A stretch of 64,000 nucleotides of DNA from a virus: positions 38,175 through 102,174 of IMG/VR virus record IMGVR_UViG_3300005253_000144; one strand, 5' to 3'. Position numbers and translations under genes: made by a program. Positions within the stretch are counted from its first letter, which is position 1. Every line of letters starts with the position of its first letter. Of the stretch, positions 1-7,981 are shown in pieces. Below the pieces are notes generated by a model. It was given only the letters and a program-made list of their open reading frames with translations. It had not been told where the DNA came from and did not search any database.

Positions 1-41
1 TCCCCCTTATTTTTCATTGGAGAAGAAGATTTCTTTGCCAT
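1..41 (-). CDS. N-terminal fragment of a gene after terminase (portal candidate)
   Basis: An ATG at 41 on the minus strand opens a frame that runs off the window edge after 13 codons (starts MAKKSSSPMKNKG). It follows the large terminase gene on the same strand, where tailed phages usually place the portal gene. Function is inferred from gene order only. A putative promoter lies at 60-88. Confidence 0.4.
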   Translation of the reverse strand, partial: MAKKSSSPMKNKG

Positions 42-59
42 ACCTAATTACTACACTAT

Positions 60-88
60 AGCATAATTGTATGCGTATTATATAACAA
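60..88 (-). promoter_or_regulatory. Putative sigma70-type promoter
   Basis: On the minus strand TTGTTA and TATGCT are separated by 17 bp, between the terminase stop codon and the ATG at 41. An overlapping TATAGT is an alternative -10. The match is moderate. Confidence 0.35.
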
Positions 89-110
89 TAACCTTTTCAC
101 CATTCAGGGA

Positions 111-1733
111 TTATACCGATACAAATTTCGATTCCCTGAATCTGGTTTCTTCGCCCGTTATGAGCTTGTATGCGCCAGACAAACTATCTACTTGGTCATC
201 ATGGCCACCAAATGGAAACCCCGCCAATTCATTCAGCCATTCTCTGTTCCATATAGCTTTAAGAACCAATAGATTGCCAGCATTGAATTGACCTGCTATC
301 GGAGTTGCGCGAACAGCTTTTTTGCCCGTTGGACTATCACCATCAACATCAAATCCCTGCAACAAAATTATATAGCCGTGAATTAGGGTTTTACCTGCTG
401 CCCCGCCTTCCTGTTCAATTCTTATAGGAACTTTCGCGGTATCCAATATTGCTGTATCATATATTAGGTCGGCCACCCCTTCCGGGTCTAATCTGCGCCG
501 AATAACATCCAGCACGTAGGGACGGAATATTATTTTTCCAATCGCATTAACTTTGTCGGTTCTATATAATGCCATTAATGTCCCAACAGTGTAATCCGGA
601 TTGCGGCTAAACATTTCCTCTTCGGTGGCTGCCAAATCCCAATAACGCACATACCAAACGCCTTTCCCAAAACCCAAGGAAAGTAATTCGCCAGTATCGG
701 GATGTAAAGTGCCAACAGCTTCTGGAAGTGAATCAACATAATTAACATTGCCAATCTTAAACATTTGCCCCTTTGGTTTTGTGGGTCGCTGTTGATATTC
801 AGCCAAGAAAACCCGCGGAGCGTCTTTCTCTATCTCACGTAGGTATTCATAGGAATACCGTGAAGGGGCTAGAGCTTCACCAGGCTCACGTCCCAAAATA
901 TCTGGTAAGATTCCCAATTTCTCATCTGGTTCTTCCGCGATAGCCGCATATGAAAGGACTTTCCATCTCCCGCCCTCCTCAACCCTTCCTTCGCTGGCCA
1001 ATATCTGTCCGCCCAAATCTTCCTCATGCCAGCGGGTCATCATAAGGATTATAGAACCTTCCTCCCACATTCTAGTTTTGAATGTGCCTTTCCACCATTG
1101 CCAAGCATTTTCGCGAATAACGTCAGATTGAGCCGCAGCCCAATTTTCAATTGGGTCATCAATTATTCCTAAACCAAAGCCATGCCCAGTTATGGGACCA
1201 TCCAATCCCGCTGATATAACGTATCCCTTATGATTTGCAACGTGCCAATCCTTCATGCGCCAATTTTCTTTATCAGGCATCATGTGTGGAAATACCTGTT
1301 TGTATTGCGGCGTTAAAAAAACATCGCGCGCCATCCTTGAATTGCGTTTCGCAAGTGTGTCCCCGTAAGATATTAATGCGATAGGCATATCTGGTCGTTT
1401 TGCTAACCAAAAAGGTGGTAGACGTACTGAAACCAGCTCGGATTTTCCATGTTGGGGTGGCGCGAATAACATAAGGTGGCGGGTTTCACCAGCAACTACT
1501 TTATCAAGATTTTCGCAAATGTGTGCGTGGAACTTTTCTGTCTTATAGCGCAGATAGGTATGTTCTGTAAAATCTATCAGGTTTTCGCGGGCAAGCACTA
1601 CCTTCTTTGAATCTGGACCAGAAAGCTTTTCGCCCTCTAACGGTTCTATAAAATGCTCTGTAACAGCCTTGACAAGATGTGGATTGTGGTCATGAAAACC
1701 CCCCTTGGGCACGGTCGGCGTTTTAACTACCAT
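111..1733 (-). CDS. terL: Terminase large subunit (TerL)
   Basis: Packaging motor ATPase and nuclease that cuts phage DNA and pumps it into the prohead. The 540-aa protein has a Walker A (PPQHGKS) near residues 92-98, a Walker B (GLGIIDDP) near 187-194 and a TRWHEEDL segment typical of this terminase class. The C-terminal RNase H-like nuclease half shows acidic motifs in YWDLAA and GGHDDQVDSL. Length and order of motifs match full-length terminases. Its start overlaps the stop of the upstream zinc-ribbon gene (TAATG), indicating translational coupling. The motifs are seen directly; assignment is from family knowledge. Confidence 0.95.
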   Translation of the reverse strand: MVVKTPTVPKGGFHDHNPHLVKAVTEHFIEPLEGEKLSGPDSKKVVLARENLIDFTEHTYLRYKTEKFHAHICENLDKVVAGETRHLMLFAPPQHGKSELVSVRLPPFWLAKRPDMPIALISYGDTLAKRNSRMARDVFLTPQYKQVFPHMMPDKENWRMKDWHVANHKGYVISAGLDGPITGHGFGLGIIDDPIENWAAAQSDVIRENAWQWWKGTFKTRMWEEGSIILMMTRWHEEDLGGQILASEGRVEEGGRWKVLSYAAIAEEPDEKLGILPDILGREPGEALAPSRYSYEYLREIEKDAPRVFLAEYQQRPTKPKGQMFKIGNVNYVDSLPEAVGTLHPDTGELLSLGFGKGVWYVRYWDLAATEEEMFSRNPDYTVGTLMALYRTDKVNAIGKIIFRPYVLDVIRRRLDPEGVADLIYDTAILDTAKVPIRIEQEGGAAGKTLIHGYIILLQGFDVDGDSPTGKKAVRATPIAGQFNAGNLLVLKAIWNREWLNELAGFPFGGHDDQVDSLSGAYKLITGEETRFRESKFVSV

Positions 1734-2479
1734 TAAATATCGTTGGTCCCATCCCCAATCAATGTGTTTTCAGCGGCTGGAAAATAGCTACGGATACGAT
1801 TAATATATGCTTTCCTATCCTGAGGATTGGGGATAAATATAAACGCGGCCTGCTGCAAGAAAACCATCACTTCAATGACCTCGCTAACTGGCACATTTTG
1901 TAGGTTCTCTCTTGCCCATTTCTTTTGGGTATCTGAATTTTTCCTCATGAATTCTGTCACCTGCAAGATTTGTAACCATAGGTTGTGTTCCCGATTCGAA
2001 TCCTCAAGCAATGACCGAATCTCCCACAACGCCTCCTTTGCAGTAAGGATGCCCTTATCCCCTTGCCCCACATATTTTATTGCACGGTTAACCTGTTTTA
2101 AAACCGCTGCAACATCAACCCCTTCATGTTTCAAATCGTCCAATTTAAGTACTAATTGTTCCCACCTTGCACCCATTGCGGCCTGCTGCTCCACCATTTC
2201 CCAAATAGTGCTGTTCCCCATGATGCGATTAAATGCCGCTTCAATTTTTCTGGCAATGGAAAACTTTGAGCCGGGCGGACGACCGCCACGCGCGCCATGC
2301 ATCCGGCAAACTTTATATCCTTCTACCGGTCTATTCTTACAACGTCTATCGGTTTTACATTCAGGACATTTCCAGGTCTTATCCCCCTTGGTAAATCGAT
2401 GTTTACAGTTTGAGCATTTCTTTTTTCTTGCCTTGCACCTAGCCTTTTCAGCCGCGGCCTTTTCATCAGCTTTAGTCAT
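1733..2479 (-). CDS. Zinc-ribbon protein, probable terminase small subunit
   Basis: 248 aa. The N-terminus is Lys/Arg rich and holds a four-Cys ribbon (CSNC ... CPEC, about residues 22-42). A second Cys/His patch follows, ending in CRMHGARGGRPPGSK, a motif common in phage small terminase subunits and their fusions. The rest is mostly helical with no recognised catalytic motif. It sits directly upstream of terL and overlaps it by one base. A DNA-recognition role in packaging is inferred from position and the HGA-type motif. SD-like GGGAAGGGTG precedes the ATG. Confidence 0.65.
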   Translation of the reverse strand: MTKADEKAAAEKARCKARKKKCSNCKHRFTKGDKTWKCPECKTDRRCKNRPVEGYKVCRMHGARGGRPPGSKFSIARKIEAAFNRIMGNSTIWEMVEQQAAMGARWEQLVLKLDDLKHEGVDVAAVLKQVNRAIKYVGQGDKGILTAKEALWEIRSLLEDSNREHNLWLQILQVTEFMRKNSDTQKKWARENLQNVPVSEVIEVMVFLQQAAFIFIPNPQDRKAYINRIRSYFPAAENTLIGDGTNDI

Positions 2480-2576
2480 TTATCACCCTTCCCTGCATCA
2501 TATTATATTGTATTTGTGTATGGGGCGTGGCGGGATAGCGGTGCCTATTGCGCGCAACCTCTGCCTCTTTATTCAT
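2472..2576 (-). CDS. Short ORF upstream of the zinc-ribbon gene (doubtful)
   Basis: A 34-codon ATG frame overlaps the start of the next gene by 8 bases. No clear ribosome-binding site is visible. It could be a leader peptide or simply open by chance. Confidence 0.22.
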   Translation of the reverse strand: MNKEAEVARNRHRYPATPHTQIQYNMMQGRVIND

Positions 2577-2624
2577 GGTTTGCGGCATTTATTTTCTGCT
2601 TTTATGAATAGCTAATACGGTGAA

Positions 2625-2633
2625 TGATATAAT
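2625..2633 (+). promoter_or_regulatory. Extended -10 promoter close to the 2641 start codon
   Basis: TGATATAAT is a perfect extended -10 element (TG, one base, TATAAT) with no good -35. It ends seven bases before the ATG at 2641, and no Shine-Dalgarno sequence lies between. Transcription from it would give a leaderless or nearly leaderless message. Confidence 0.42.
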
Positions 2634-2640
2634 ATCATAT

Positions 2641-2991
2641 ATGTCTGAGATAAACGAGCGCGCCATAGTGATATTCTTGCTCAATCAGATGGGGTTCAAA
2701 TCTGCCGATGAACGCAATTATAAGCGGCCTTATTACCAGTTGACAGGCGGCAAAATCATCTTATTTGCTGTGAAAAGCGAACCTGGGTTTTACTTTTTTC
2801 CTTTCAGCGACATAAAACATGCGTGGATGGTAATGAAGAGTTTGGGTAATGATGAAGATGCGCAAGATAAATTTGAGGGTTATTTTGTATATAACCAACT
2901 GGACATCATAGATATTACGCCACGCCATATTTGCATCGCCGCCGTAAAAGCACTTGCTGATGATGAGCAGTGCAAGGAGTGGGGATTGTGA
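2641..2991 (+). CDS. Phage ABA-sandwich-type small protein
   Basis: 116 aa from ATG 2641 (a GTG at 2620 is possible but has no counterpart in the paralog). The IKHAWMVM segment followed by a C-terminal CIAAVKAL motif is typical of the short phage proteins assigned to the ABA-sandwich fold. Function is unknown. A paralog lies on the other strand at 15546-15827, and the last 60 nt of both genes are identical. The stop overlaps the GTG start of the next gene (GTGA), and the terminal codons include that gene's AAGGAG ribosome-binding site. Confidence 0.7.
   Translation: MSEINERAIVIFLLNQMGFKSADERNYKRPYYQLTGGKIILFAVKSEPGFYFFPFSDIKHAWMVMKSLGNDEDAQDKFEGYFVYNQLDIIDITPRHICIAAVKALADDEQCKEWGL
2932..2991. 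repeat. 60-nt perfect inverted repeat, copy 1 (partner 15546-15605)
   Basis: The 60 bases ending in the TGA at 2989-2991 are identical to the reverse complement of 15546-15605. The block encodes the shared last 19 residues of two ABA-sandwich paralogs and the SD of the gene after each. Confidence 0.95.
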
Positions 2992-3662
2992 GCGAACAAG
3001 AACTAGCAAAGCATGTTGTGGCATGGCTTGAAGAGCAGCACTGGGATGTTTATCAAGAAGTACAGATTTTTAGGGGCGGGAAAGTAGCAGATATTATTGC
3101 CGTAAGAGGCAGTTTGTTATGGGTTATTGAATGTAAAAAATCTTTATCATTAGCAGTTATGGAGCAGGCTTCTTATTGGCGTACTCATTATCGCTCTGTT
3201 GCAGTACCCAGACAAAAAAATGAAATGCGAAGAGTGGGAATTGGTGTGGCGAAAAATTATTACCAGATTGGTGTGCTCACAGTAGGTGAAGGCTATTTTG
3301 ATTTTGGGGTTGATGAAATTGTTTCTGCACCCCTAAAAAGGGAATTTCATAGATTTGCAAAAGATATTCAGAAATGTTTATTGCCGGAACATAAAACATA
3401 TGCAATGGCAGGCTCAAACGATGGCGGACATTACACGCCTTATAAACGAACTATGGATGCTGTGAAAAGCTTTATTGAGAAAAACCCTGGTTGCACATTA
3501 AAGGAAATAATTGATTCCATTGGCAAAGGACATTATGCAAATAGTCAATCTGCAAGAGGGACTATCAGGGTAGCCCTATCAAACTGGGAAAGCGATTGGT
3601 GCCATATAGAGATAGCTACAAAGCCCTATAAATATTTTCTTGTTAGCAGCGCAAGGGATTGA
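2988..3662 (+). CDS. PD-(D/E)XK nuclease-like protein with C-terminal winged helix
   Basis: 224 aa from GTG 2988, chosen because AAGGAG lies 8 nt upstream and the start overlaps the previous stop. Residues around 30-52 read KVADIIAV ... LWVIECKKS, the D plus ExK pattern of restriction-endonuclease-fold nucleases, with an N-terminal helix as in Holliday-resolvase-like and VRR-type families. The last ~75 residues look like a helix-turn-helix or winged-helix domain (TLKEIIDSIG ... SARGTIRVAL). Function is probably DNA cleavage or repair. The partner and substrate are unknown. It starts a plus-strand set with an RlaP and a second PD-(D/E)XK protein. Confidence 0.6.
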   Translation: MSEQELAKHVVAWLEEQHWDVYQEVQIFRGGKVADIIAVRGSLLWVIECKKSLSLAVMEQASYWRTHYRSVAVPRQKNEMRRVGIGVAKNYYQIGVLTVGEGYFDFGVDEIVSAPLKREFHRFAKDIQKCLLPEHKTYAMAGSNDGGHYTPYKRTMDAVKSFIEKNPGCTLKEIIDSIGKGHYANSQSARGTIRVALSNWESDWCHIEIATKPYKYFLVSSARD

Positions 3663-3667
3663 GGATT

Positions 3668-4444
3668 ATGAGTTTTCCAAAAGATTTAATTAGAGAACAT
3701 CCAGGTCTAGGGGATTGGAACATTTTACATGCCTATAGGGGTTCAATAGCTCATGGAATGTATATTCCTAAAAACGACCCTATTTCAATTGATGATAAGG
3801 ACACGATGGGGATTTGCGTTCCCCCAAAAGAATATTTCATCGGTACGAAAAGGTTTGCAAATAGGGGCACAAAAGAAATCAAGCGGGATGAATGGGATAT
3901 TGTCATCTATGAAATCCGCAAGGCAATCAGCTTGCTCACGAAGGGAAATCCCAATATGCTATCACTATTATGGGTTACCCCTCAATATTATATAAATATC
4001 ACTTGGGCAGGACAACTCTTGATTGATAATCGCGACCTGTTTTCTGGCAGGCATGTTTATAAATCATTCGCCGGGTATGCCAGCGGGCAACTTAAAAGGA
4101 TGACCAAGGGGAATCGGCAGGGGCATATGGGAGAAAAGCGTAAAGAGCTAATCGAACAATTTGGATATGACACGAAAAACGCTGCGCACTTAATGCGGTT
4201 ATTGAGGATGGGTATTGAATTCTTATCAACCGGCGAACTCAACATTGAAAGGCATGACGCCAAAGAACTATTAGAAATCAAGCGCGGGGAATGGTCTCTT
4301 GTAAAAGTTAAGCGAGAGGCAGAATTGCTTTTCTCGGACCACAGGCAAGCATTGATAAATTCCCCATTGCCCCTAGCTCCTGATAAGGAAGCCATTAATG
4401 CCCTTTGTATGGCCGTGGTTGAACTAGCACACAAAGGGCACTAG
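3668..4444 (+). CDS. RlaP-type nucleotidyltransferase (RNA repair), copy 1
   Basis: 258 aa. The polymerase-beta-type active site is visible: GSIAHG near residues 25-30 (the GS pair that holds the triphosphate) and DDKD at 42-45 for the metal acids, followed by conserved WDI and KGNPN segments. This pattern defines the family named for RNA-repair-associated polymerase-beta proteins. In bacteria such genes often lie near RtcB or RNA ligases, and both are present in this window (27164, 24152). The likely role is adding or editing nucleotides at RNA ends; the substrate is unknown. ATG 3668 is preferred over TTG 3659 because GAGG precedes it. A second copy is at 60610. Confidence 0.8.
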   Translation: MSFPKDLIREHPGLGDWNILHAYRGSIAHGMYIPKNDPISIDDKDTMGICVPPKEYFIGTKRFANRGTKEIKRDEWDIVIYEIRKAISLLTKGNPNMLSLLWVTPQYYINITWAGQLLIDNRDLFSGRHVYKSFAGYASGQLKRMTKGNRQGHMGEKRKELIEQFGYDTKNAAHLMRLLRMGIEFLSTGELNIERHDAKELLEIKRGEWSLVKVKREAELLFSDHRQALINSPLPLAPDKEAINALCMAVVELAHKGH

Positions 4445-4456
4445 AAGGACGGTGAT

Positions 4457-5188
4457 ATGAGACCAACACTTGCGCAGGGCAGATTGTTAAGATTGATGAG
4501 GGATAATCCAGAGGTTTATTTGCAGCGTAGTCAATATGGCAAAACAATACAATTCTCCATTGCGGGGAATTACAAAATGCGCAAGAAGATTCGTAGACAA
4601 ACCGGGGAGGCATTAGAAAAGGCGGGGTTTATAGAAGAGTGGTCTGGCGGCAGAACGTGGGAGAATGGATATAAAATAAGTGCGCTTGGAAAGAGCGCAA
4701 TCGAAAATTGGAAGGATATTGACTTTGAGGGCGACAAACACGGTGAGGCAAAACTGAGCCACCGCCAAGTATTTAGTGCTCTGTTGATAGCATTCTCTGA
4801 AAAACACCCTGGATGGCCAAGAAGATATATTTGCATTCCTGAATTGGTAAGCGACCAAATTGATAGGCGTATCGATTTATTTGTAATGGATTGCTGGAAA
4901 CCATATGTGAAAAGCAGTTATGAAATCAAGGTGAACAGGTCTGATTTCATAAAAGAAATGAAGTCGCCAGAGAAGAGACAGTTTGCCTTATCCATAAGCA
5001 ACCGTTTTTATTTCGCCACGCCAGAGGGACTAATTTCGCCAGATGAACTTCCAATAGAGGCGGGTCTAATAGAGGTAGCAGATGACAACACCATTTCAAC
5101 TGTTGTAGAAGCCCCCTACAGGGATGCCATTCCGCCAACCTGGGGGCTAATAACAAAGATATTCAGGTCAATGAATGGTGACAAATGA
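4457..5188 (+). CDS. Winged-helix plus MmcB-like PD-(D/E)XK protein
   Basis: 243 aa. The first ~95 residues look like a winged-helix domain (a long helix, then GRTWENGYKISALG as the wing). The second half has RRIDLFVMD and YEIKVNRSDF followed by KRQFALSISNRFYFATPEG. This combination is characteristic of MmcB-like PD-(D/E)XK proteins in phages and bacteria, with D and ExK as candidate catalytic residues. The role is probably DNA repair or end processing. It overlaps the next gene by 14 bases, so both are probably cotranscribed with the RlaP gene. Confidence 0.6.
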   Translation: MRPTLAQGRLLRLMRDNPEVYLQRSQYGKTIQFSIAGNYKMRKKIRRQTGEALEKAGFIEEWSGGRTWENGYKISALGKSAIENWKDIDFEGDKHGEAKLSHRQVFSALLIAFSEKHPGWPRRYICIPELVSDQIDRRIDLFVMDCWKPYVKSSYEIKVNRSDFIKEMKSPEKRQFALSISNRFYFATPEGLISPDELPIEAGLIEVADDNTISTVVEAPYRDAIPPTWGLITKIFRSMNGDK

Positions 5189-5561
5189 GAAGGCCGCTAA
5201 ATCCCCCCCTCACAATGGTCTAATAATGAGAAGCGATGGGCGCGATAGGTATAAGTCCGAGGTTTCTGCAATTGTCTTTAGTTATCGTCAAGCTCTTGGA
5301 AGAAAGAAAATAGGGAAACAATCATATGAACTTTCATTTCGGGACTTCGCCGCTATTCTCAACACAACTCTTAATCCCCTAGGAATGAAATGTAGCCATA
5401 CGACGATATCAAATTGGGAGAACCAAATTCACCTTCCGACATGGCATATTATGTACTCTCTGTCTCAACATGCACCGATTGGTATTATTAGGGACTTTGC
5501 ATTAGAGGTGTTTGGAGTCCTTCTAAGAAGACGTATGCATATAAAAGAAGAAAGGGAATAA
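5175..5561 (+). CDS. Helix-turn-helix DNA-binding protein
   Basis: 128 aa. The stretch from about residue 50 to 85 (SFRDFAAILN ... HTTISNWENQ) reads as an XRE-like helix-turn-helix in which TTISNWE forms the recognition helix. The N-terminus is basic and no enzyme motif is seen. It is the last gene of the plus-strand group at 2.6-5.6 kb and is followed by a hairpin at 5574-5608. The likely role is transcriptional regulation; its operator is unknown. Confidence 0.6.
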   Translation: MVTNEKAAKSPPHNGLIMRSDGRDRYKSEVSAIVFSYRQALGRKKIGKQSYELSFRDFAAILNTTLNPLGMKCSHTTISNWENQIHLPTWHIMYSLSQHAPIGIIRDFALEVFGVLLRRRMHIKEERE

Positions 5562-5573
5562 ATTGAGTTAAAT

Positions 5574-5608
5574 AAACGAACTCCCTAGCTCGCGGAGGAA
5601 GTTCGTTT
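5574..5608 (+). terminator. Hairpin after the plus-strand gene set
   Basis: AAACGAACT pairs with AGTTCGTTT around a 17-nt loop that itself holds CTCC/GGAG. It lies 13 bases after the stop at 5561. The U tract is short, so it may act together with the next hairpin. Confidence 0.55.
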
Positions 5609-5649
5609 AAACATAGGTTGGGTAACTAACACTATTATTAGAATACAAA

Positions 5650-5678
5650 AAAGGCCTCCCGGATTTCGGGAGGCCTTT
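5650..5678 (-). terminator. Intrinsic terminator between convergent genes
   Basis: A perfect 12-bp stem (AAAGGCCTCCCG with its complement) has a 5-nt loop. Read on the minus strand it is followed by six T residues, so it should stop transcription from the 5717 lipoprotein gene. It can also work, less strongly, on the plus strand. Confidence 0.9.
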
Positions 5679-5716
5679 CACCTTATACAAGATTGATTAG
5701 ATTTGGAGCCGCGGGG

Positions 5717-6361
5717 TTATTGTGTGCAGCTTAACGGGTATTTCAAAAATAGGTCTTCACAATCCGGTACTGATGTTTGGTCAACGCGCACGAAAAAGCC
5801 TGCCCCATACTCACCGGCGATTTCATACAAATGCATTGCACCATCACCGCGCCAACGACCAGGGAATTCCTTTTCATATATAACCGGGTCAGTGTCGGGA
5901 ACGGCAATTGAGCCTTGAGCATTAGCAGCGTCATTGAAAACTTGGTCGTAACTGATGGCATTATATGAGTTGTAAACTACAATAACTTCGTCAGCACCAA
6001 TAGTTTTCGCTGTGGGCACAAAGATGGGGAATCCGTTTGCGTTTATACCGACAAGTTCATATACGAACAAGTCTTGTTCAGCCTTTAGGTATAAGACGCC
6101 CCATTCTGCCGGGCAAGTATCCCAGGACATGCCTTCAACATCTTCCGGCCAGCCAGGTGGACAGGGGCTTTCTGTAGCGGTGGGTTCTGGAAGTGCCTCG
6201 GTAGGCGCGGCGGCTACAGCAGGGTCTACGGGTAGGGCTGGTGCGGGTGCCTCCGTAGCTTCATCGGCTTGGCCTCTCCAGCCACAGGCAGTCAAAAATA
6301 ATCCCAAGATAAGCAGGGCTAAAAAGGTAGCGATTTTCTTTGGTCCAAATATCCTCTTCAT
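5717..6361 (-). CDS. Secreted lipoprotein with Pro/Thr/Glu linker
   Basis: 214 aa. The type II signal peptide is clear: Lys/Arg at 2-9, a hydrophobic core and the lipobox LTAC with the lipidated Cys near residue 26. A linker rich in A, P, T and E (about 35-65) follows, then a Cys-containing C-terminal domain of ~140 residues that I do not recognise. It would be anchored on the outer face of the host membrane. Phage lipoproteins can serve lysis control or superinfection exclusion, which is inference here. AAGGAG lies 12 nt before the ATG, and the gene stands next to the lysis genes. Confidence 0.75.
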   Translation of the reverse strand: MKRIFGPKKIATFLALLILGLFLTACGWRGQADEATEAPAPALPVDPAVAAAPTEALPEPTATESPCPPGWPEDVEGMSWDTCPAEWGVLYLKAEQDLFVYELVGINANGFPIFVPTAKTIGADEVIVVYNSYNAISYDQVFNDAANAQGSIAVPDTDPVIYEKEFPGRWRGDGAMHLYEIAGEYGAGFFVRVDQTSVPDCEDLFLKYPLSCTQ

Positions 6362-6415
6362 GATGTTTTACTCTCCTTATGGTTAGTTGGATAAAAAAAG
6401 CTTATAATTTTCTAT

Positions 6416-7306
6416 TTAATTTTCATTGGCAGCTCCCAAATAATCCTGCAATAGGCGGGTCCAATAATCCACCTTGTCACTATATGTCCAGCCCCCAAAG
6501 GAATAGCATCTATCAGCCAATAACGATGCCCAGCTACAATTATAAGCAGCCATTGCCGCCCTAGTCGCATCACGTCCGGGCTGAAAGCCCTTTTCAATGG
6601 CCTGCTCAATAATTTGGTTGATTATTCTTGTCCCGCATTCGATATTCTTTGCTGGGTTTTTGAGTTGCTCGGCAGTAAGTCCACAGTTTCCGGGTGTCAG
6701 TGCCATGAGACCGATTGCGCAAGTCCCTCTTTTGGTGTCAAAATCGTTGCATTCAGCATAGTTATCACCCTGCGATTCCTGTGCAATGATACCAAGAACT
6801 ATTATATCCGTGGCATAGGGATAATCATTTCTTGCCAAAACATCATCAACTATGTATTTCCACCGTACAATTCTGCCCATCTGCCAAGCCAAAATCCTAG
6901 GCGGGTTTACAAACGTAATAACATTCTTATCCTCTGGAGGTGTGTAACGGTATTGTTTTATGGTGGGTAAGGATGCCTTTGGTTTGTTATTTGCATCATT
7001 GATATCTGGAACAGGCTTAATCGAAAAGGGCGAATTGAGAATCAGACTAACGCCATTGTTAATTGGTTTCGCAACGTCACTCCTTGTAATAACGGCTTGA
7101 CGCGGATACTCAATAGCGTACGCAGGTTTAACCCTAGCAGGTCCACCGAGTACCAAATCAACGCCAGCGTTAACTGGCTTTCCGGTATCGCTTCTGGTAA
7201 TAACGGCCTGACGTGGATATCCAATTGCCTGGACAGCTTGGGCATCAACGACCAAGAACATAACTGCCATAAAGACGCCCAGAAAAATATATCTAAATCT
7301 TTCCAT
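6416..7306 (-). CDS. Lytic transglycosylase with duplicated N-terminal repeat
   Basis: 296 aa. Residues 1-27 form a signal peptide. Two tandem ~35-residue repeats follow (both contain YPRQAVITRSD and then KP-N-GV), identity clear at protein and DNA level. The C-terminal ~150 residues are an SLT-type lysozyme-like domain: IIAQESQGD holds the catalytic Glu, with GLMALTP and AAYNCS as the other conserved blocks. It cleaves the glycan strand of peptidoglycan and fits a lysis role. The repeats may bind cell wall. It overlaps the holin-like gene upstream by 14 bases. Confidence 0.85.
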   Translation of the reverse strand: MERFRYIFLGVFMAVMFLVVDAQAVQAIGYPRQAVITRSDTGKPVNAGVDLVLGGPARVKPAYAIEYPRQAVITRSDVAKPINNGVSLILNSPFSIKPVPDINDANNKPKASLPTIKQYRYTPPEDKNVITFVNPPRILAWQMGRIVRWKYIVDDVLARNDYPYATDIIVLGIIAQESQGDNYAECNDFDTKRGTCAIGLMALTPGNCGLTAEQLKNPAKNIECGTRIINQIIEQAIEKGFQPGRDATRAAMAAYNCSWASLLADRCYSFGGWTYSDKVDYWTRLLQDYLGAANEN

Positions 7307-7589
7307 TGGAAACCAGACGTACTATTTTTTCTCCGTCATGAATTAGGCCAGCCACAGGTACTCCGATTATCGCGGTCACTAAATAGCTCACATAATCGAA
7401 AGCAACTCCTGAGCCTTCAATACCAGACAATGTGAAGAGATTTATTTCGGTGGCCGCGGCCATCAAAAAGACAAAGACAAATACAGCGTAGTGCTCCAAC
7501 TGCGCTTTGTCTTGCCTAACCAACTTGAAAACATTGATAGCGGAAAACGCAAATCCAGTAAGTAACGCGAGCGGTTCAAGTGCTTCCAT
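7293..7589 (-). CDS. Holin-like membrane protein
   Basis: 98 aa from ATG 7589, which has AGGAG 7-11 nt upstream. The longer frame to 7658 is excluded because the -10 element at 7650-7655 lies inside it. Three hydrophobic segments are visible (about residues 6-22, 35-54 and 68-84) with a charged C-terminal tail, as in class I holins. It would make the membrane hole that releases or times the lysin. It sits between the transglycosylase and GH25 genes. Confidence 0.65.
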   Translation of the reverse strand: MEALEPLALLTGFAFSAINVFKLVRQDKAQLEHYAVFVFVFLMAAATEINLFTLSGIEGSGVAFDYVSYLVTAIIGVPVAGLIHDGEKIVRLVSNGKI

Positions 7590-7649
7590 GGGTATTCTCC
7601 TATAAGGGGTTTGTGGGGGATGCGCCTGACTCGGCGCAAGATATTCTAT

Positions 7650-7677
7650 ACTATACACAGTTTCAGGGAAATTGCAA
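7650..7677 (-). promoter_or_regulatory. Promoter for the holin/transglycosylase genes
   Basis: TTGCAA, 16 bp, TATAGT on the minus strand, about 60 bp upstream of the holin start. Confidence 0.6.
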
Positions 7678-7713
7678 GTGAATTAAATTAAAGATTCCAT
7701 AAATTAAAATCAC

Positions 7714-7745
7714 GGGAAGTCTGTTTGCCCGCCGCCAGACTTCCC
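7714..7745. terminator. Hairpin terminator between the lysozyme and holin units
   Basis: GGGAAGTCTG pairs with CAGACTTCCC over a 12-nt loop. TTTTG follows on the plus strand and GTGATTTTAATTT on the minus strand. It lies after the minus-strand gene ending at 7790 and just upstream of the 7650 promoter, so it probably separates the two units. Confidence 0.7.
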
Positions 7746-7789
7746 TTTTGTTGGGTTTATATATTTTATCCTGGAAGGAAAACTTATTG

Positions 7790-7981
7790 TCATTTCCAAG
7801 ATTCCCTTTTGTTATAGGGAATAAAATATTGCAACCTGCCCTTAAATTTGTAAACTACATCAACCGATTCTCCTGTGCGGCCTTCAACAAACGCGGCCGC
7901 TTCCTCTGGAGAGCAATGTGTGATAATCCACAAATCGCATTCAGGCAGTTCTTTCACGTTTTTAATTTCAATCAGTTTCAC
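7790..7981 (-). CDS. Small acidic hypothetical protein
   Basis: 63 aa from GTG 7981, which overlaps the stop of the upstream frame (GTGA). Short and soluble, with an alternating beta-alpha pattern (CDLWIITHCSPEEAAAFVEG). No family recognised. It is the last gene before the 7714 hairpin. Confidence 0.55.
   Translation of the reverse strand: MKLIEIKNVKELPECDLWIITHCSPEEAAAFVEGRTGESVDVVYKFKGRLQYFIPYNKRESWK

Noticed and set aside
1827-2615. 262-codon plus-strand ORF opposite the zinc-ribbon gene
   Set aside because: It is antisense to a clear gene, with low-complexity Ser/Leu content and no SD.
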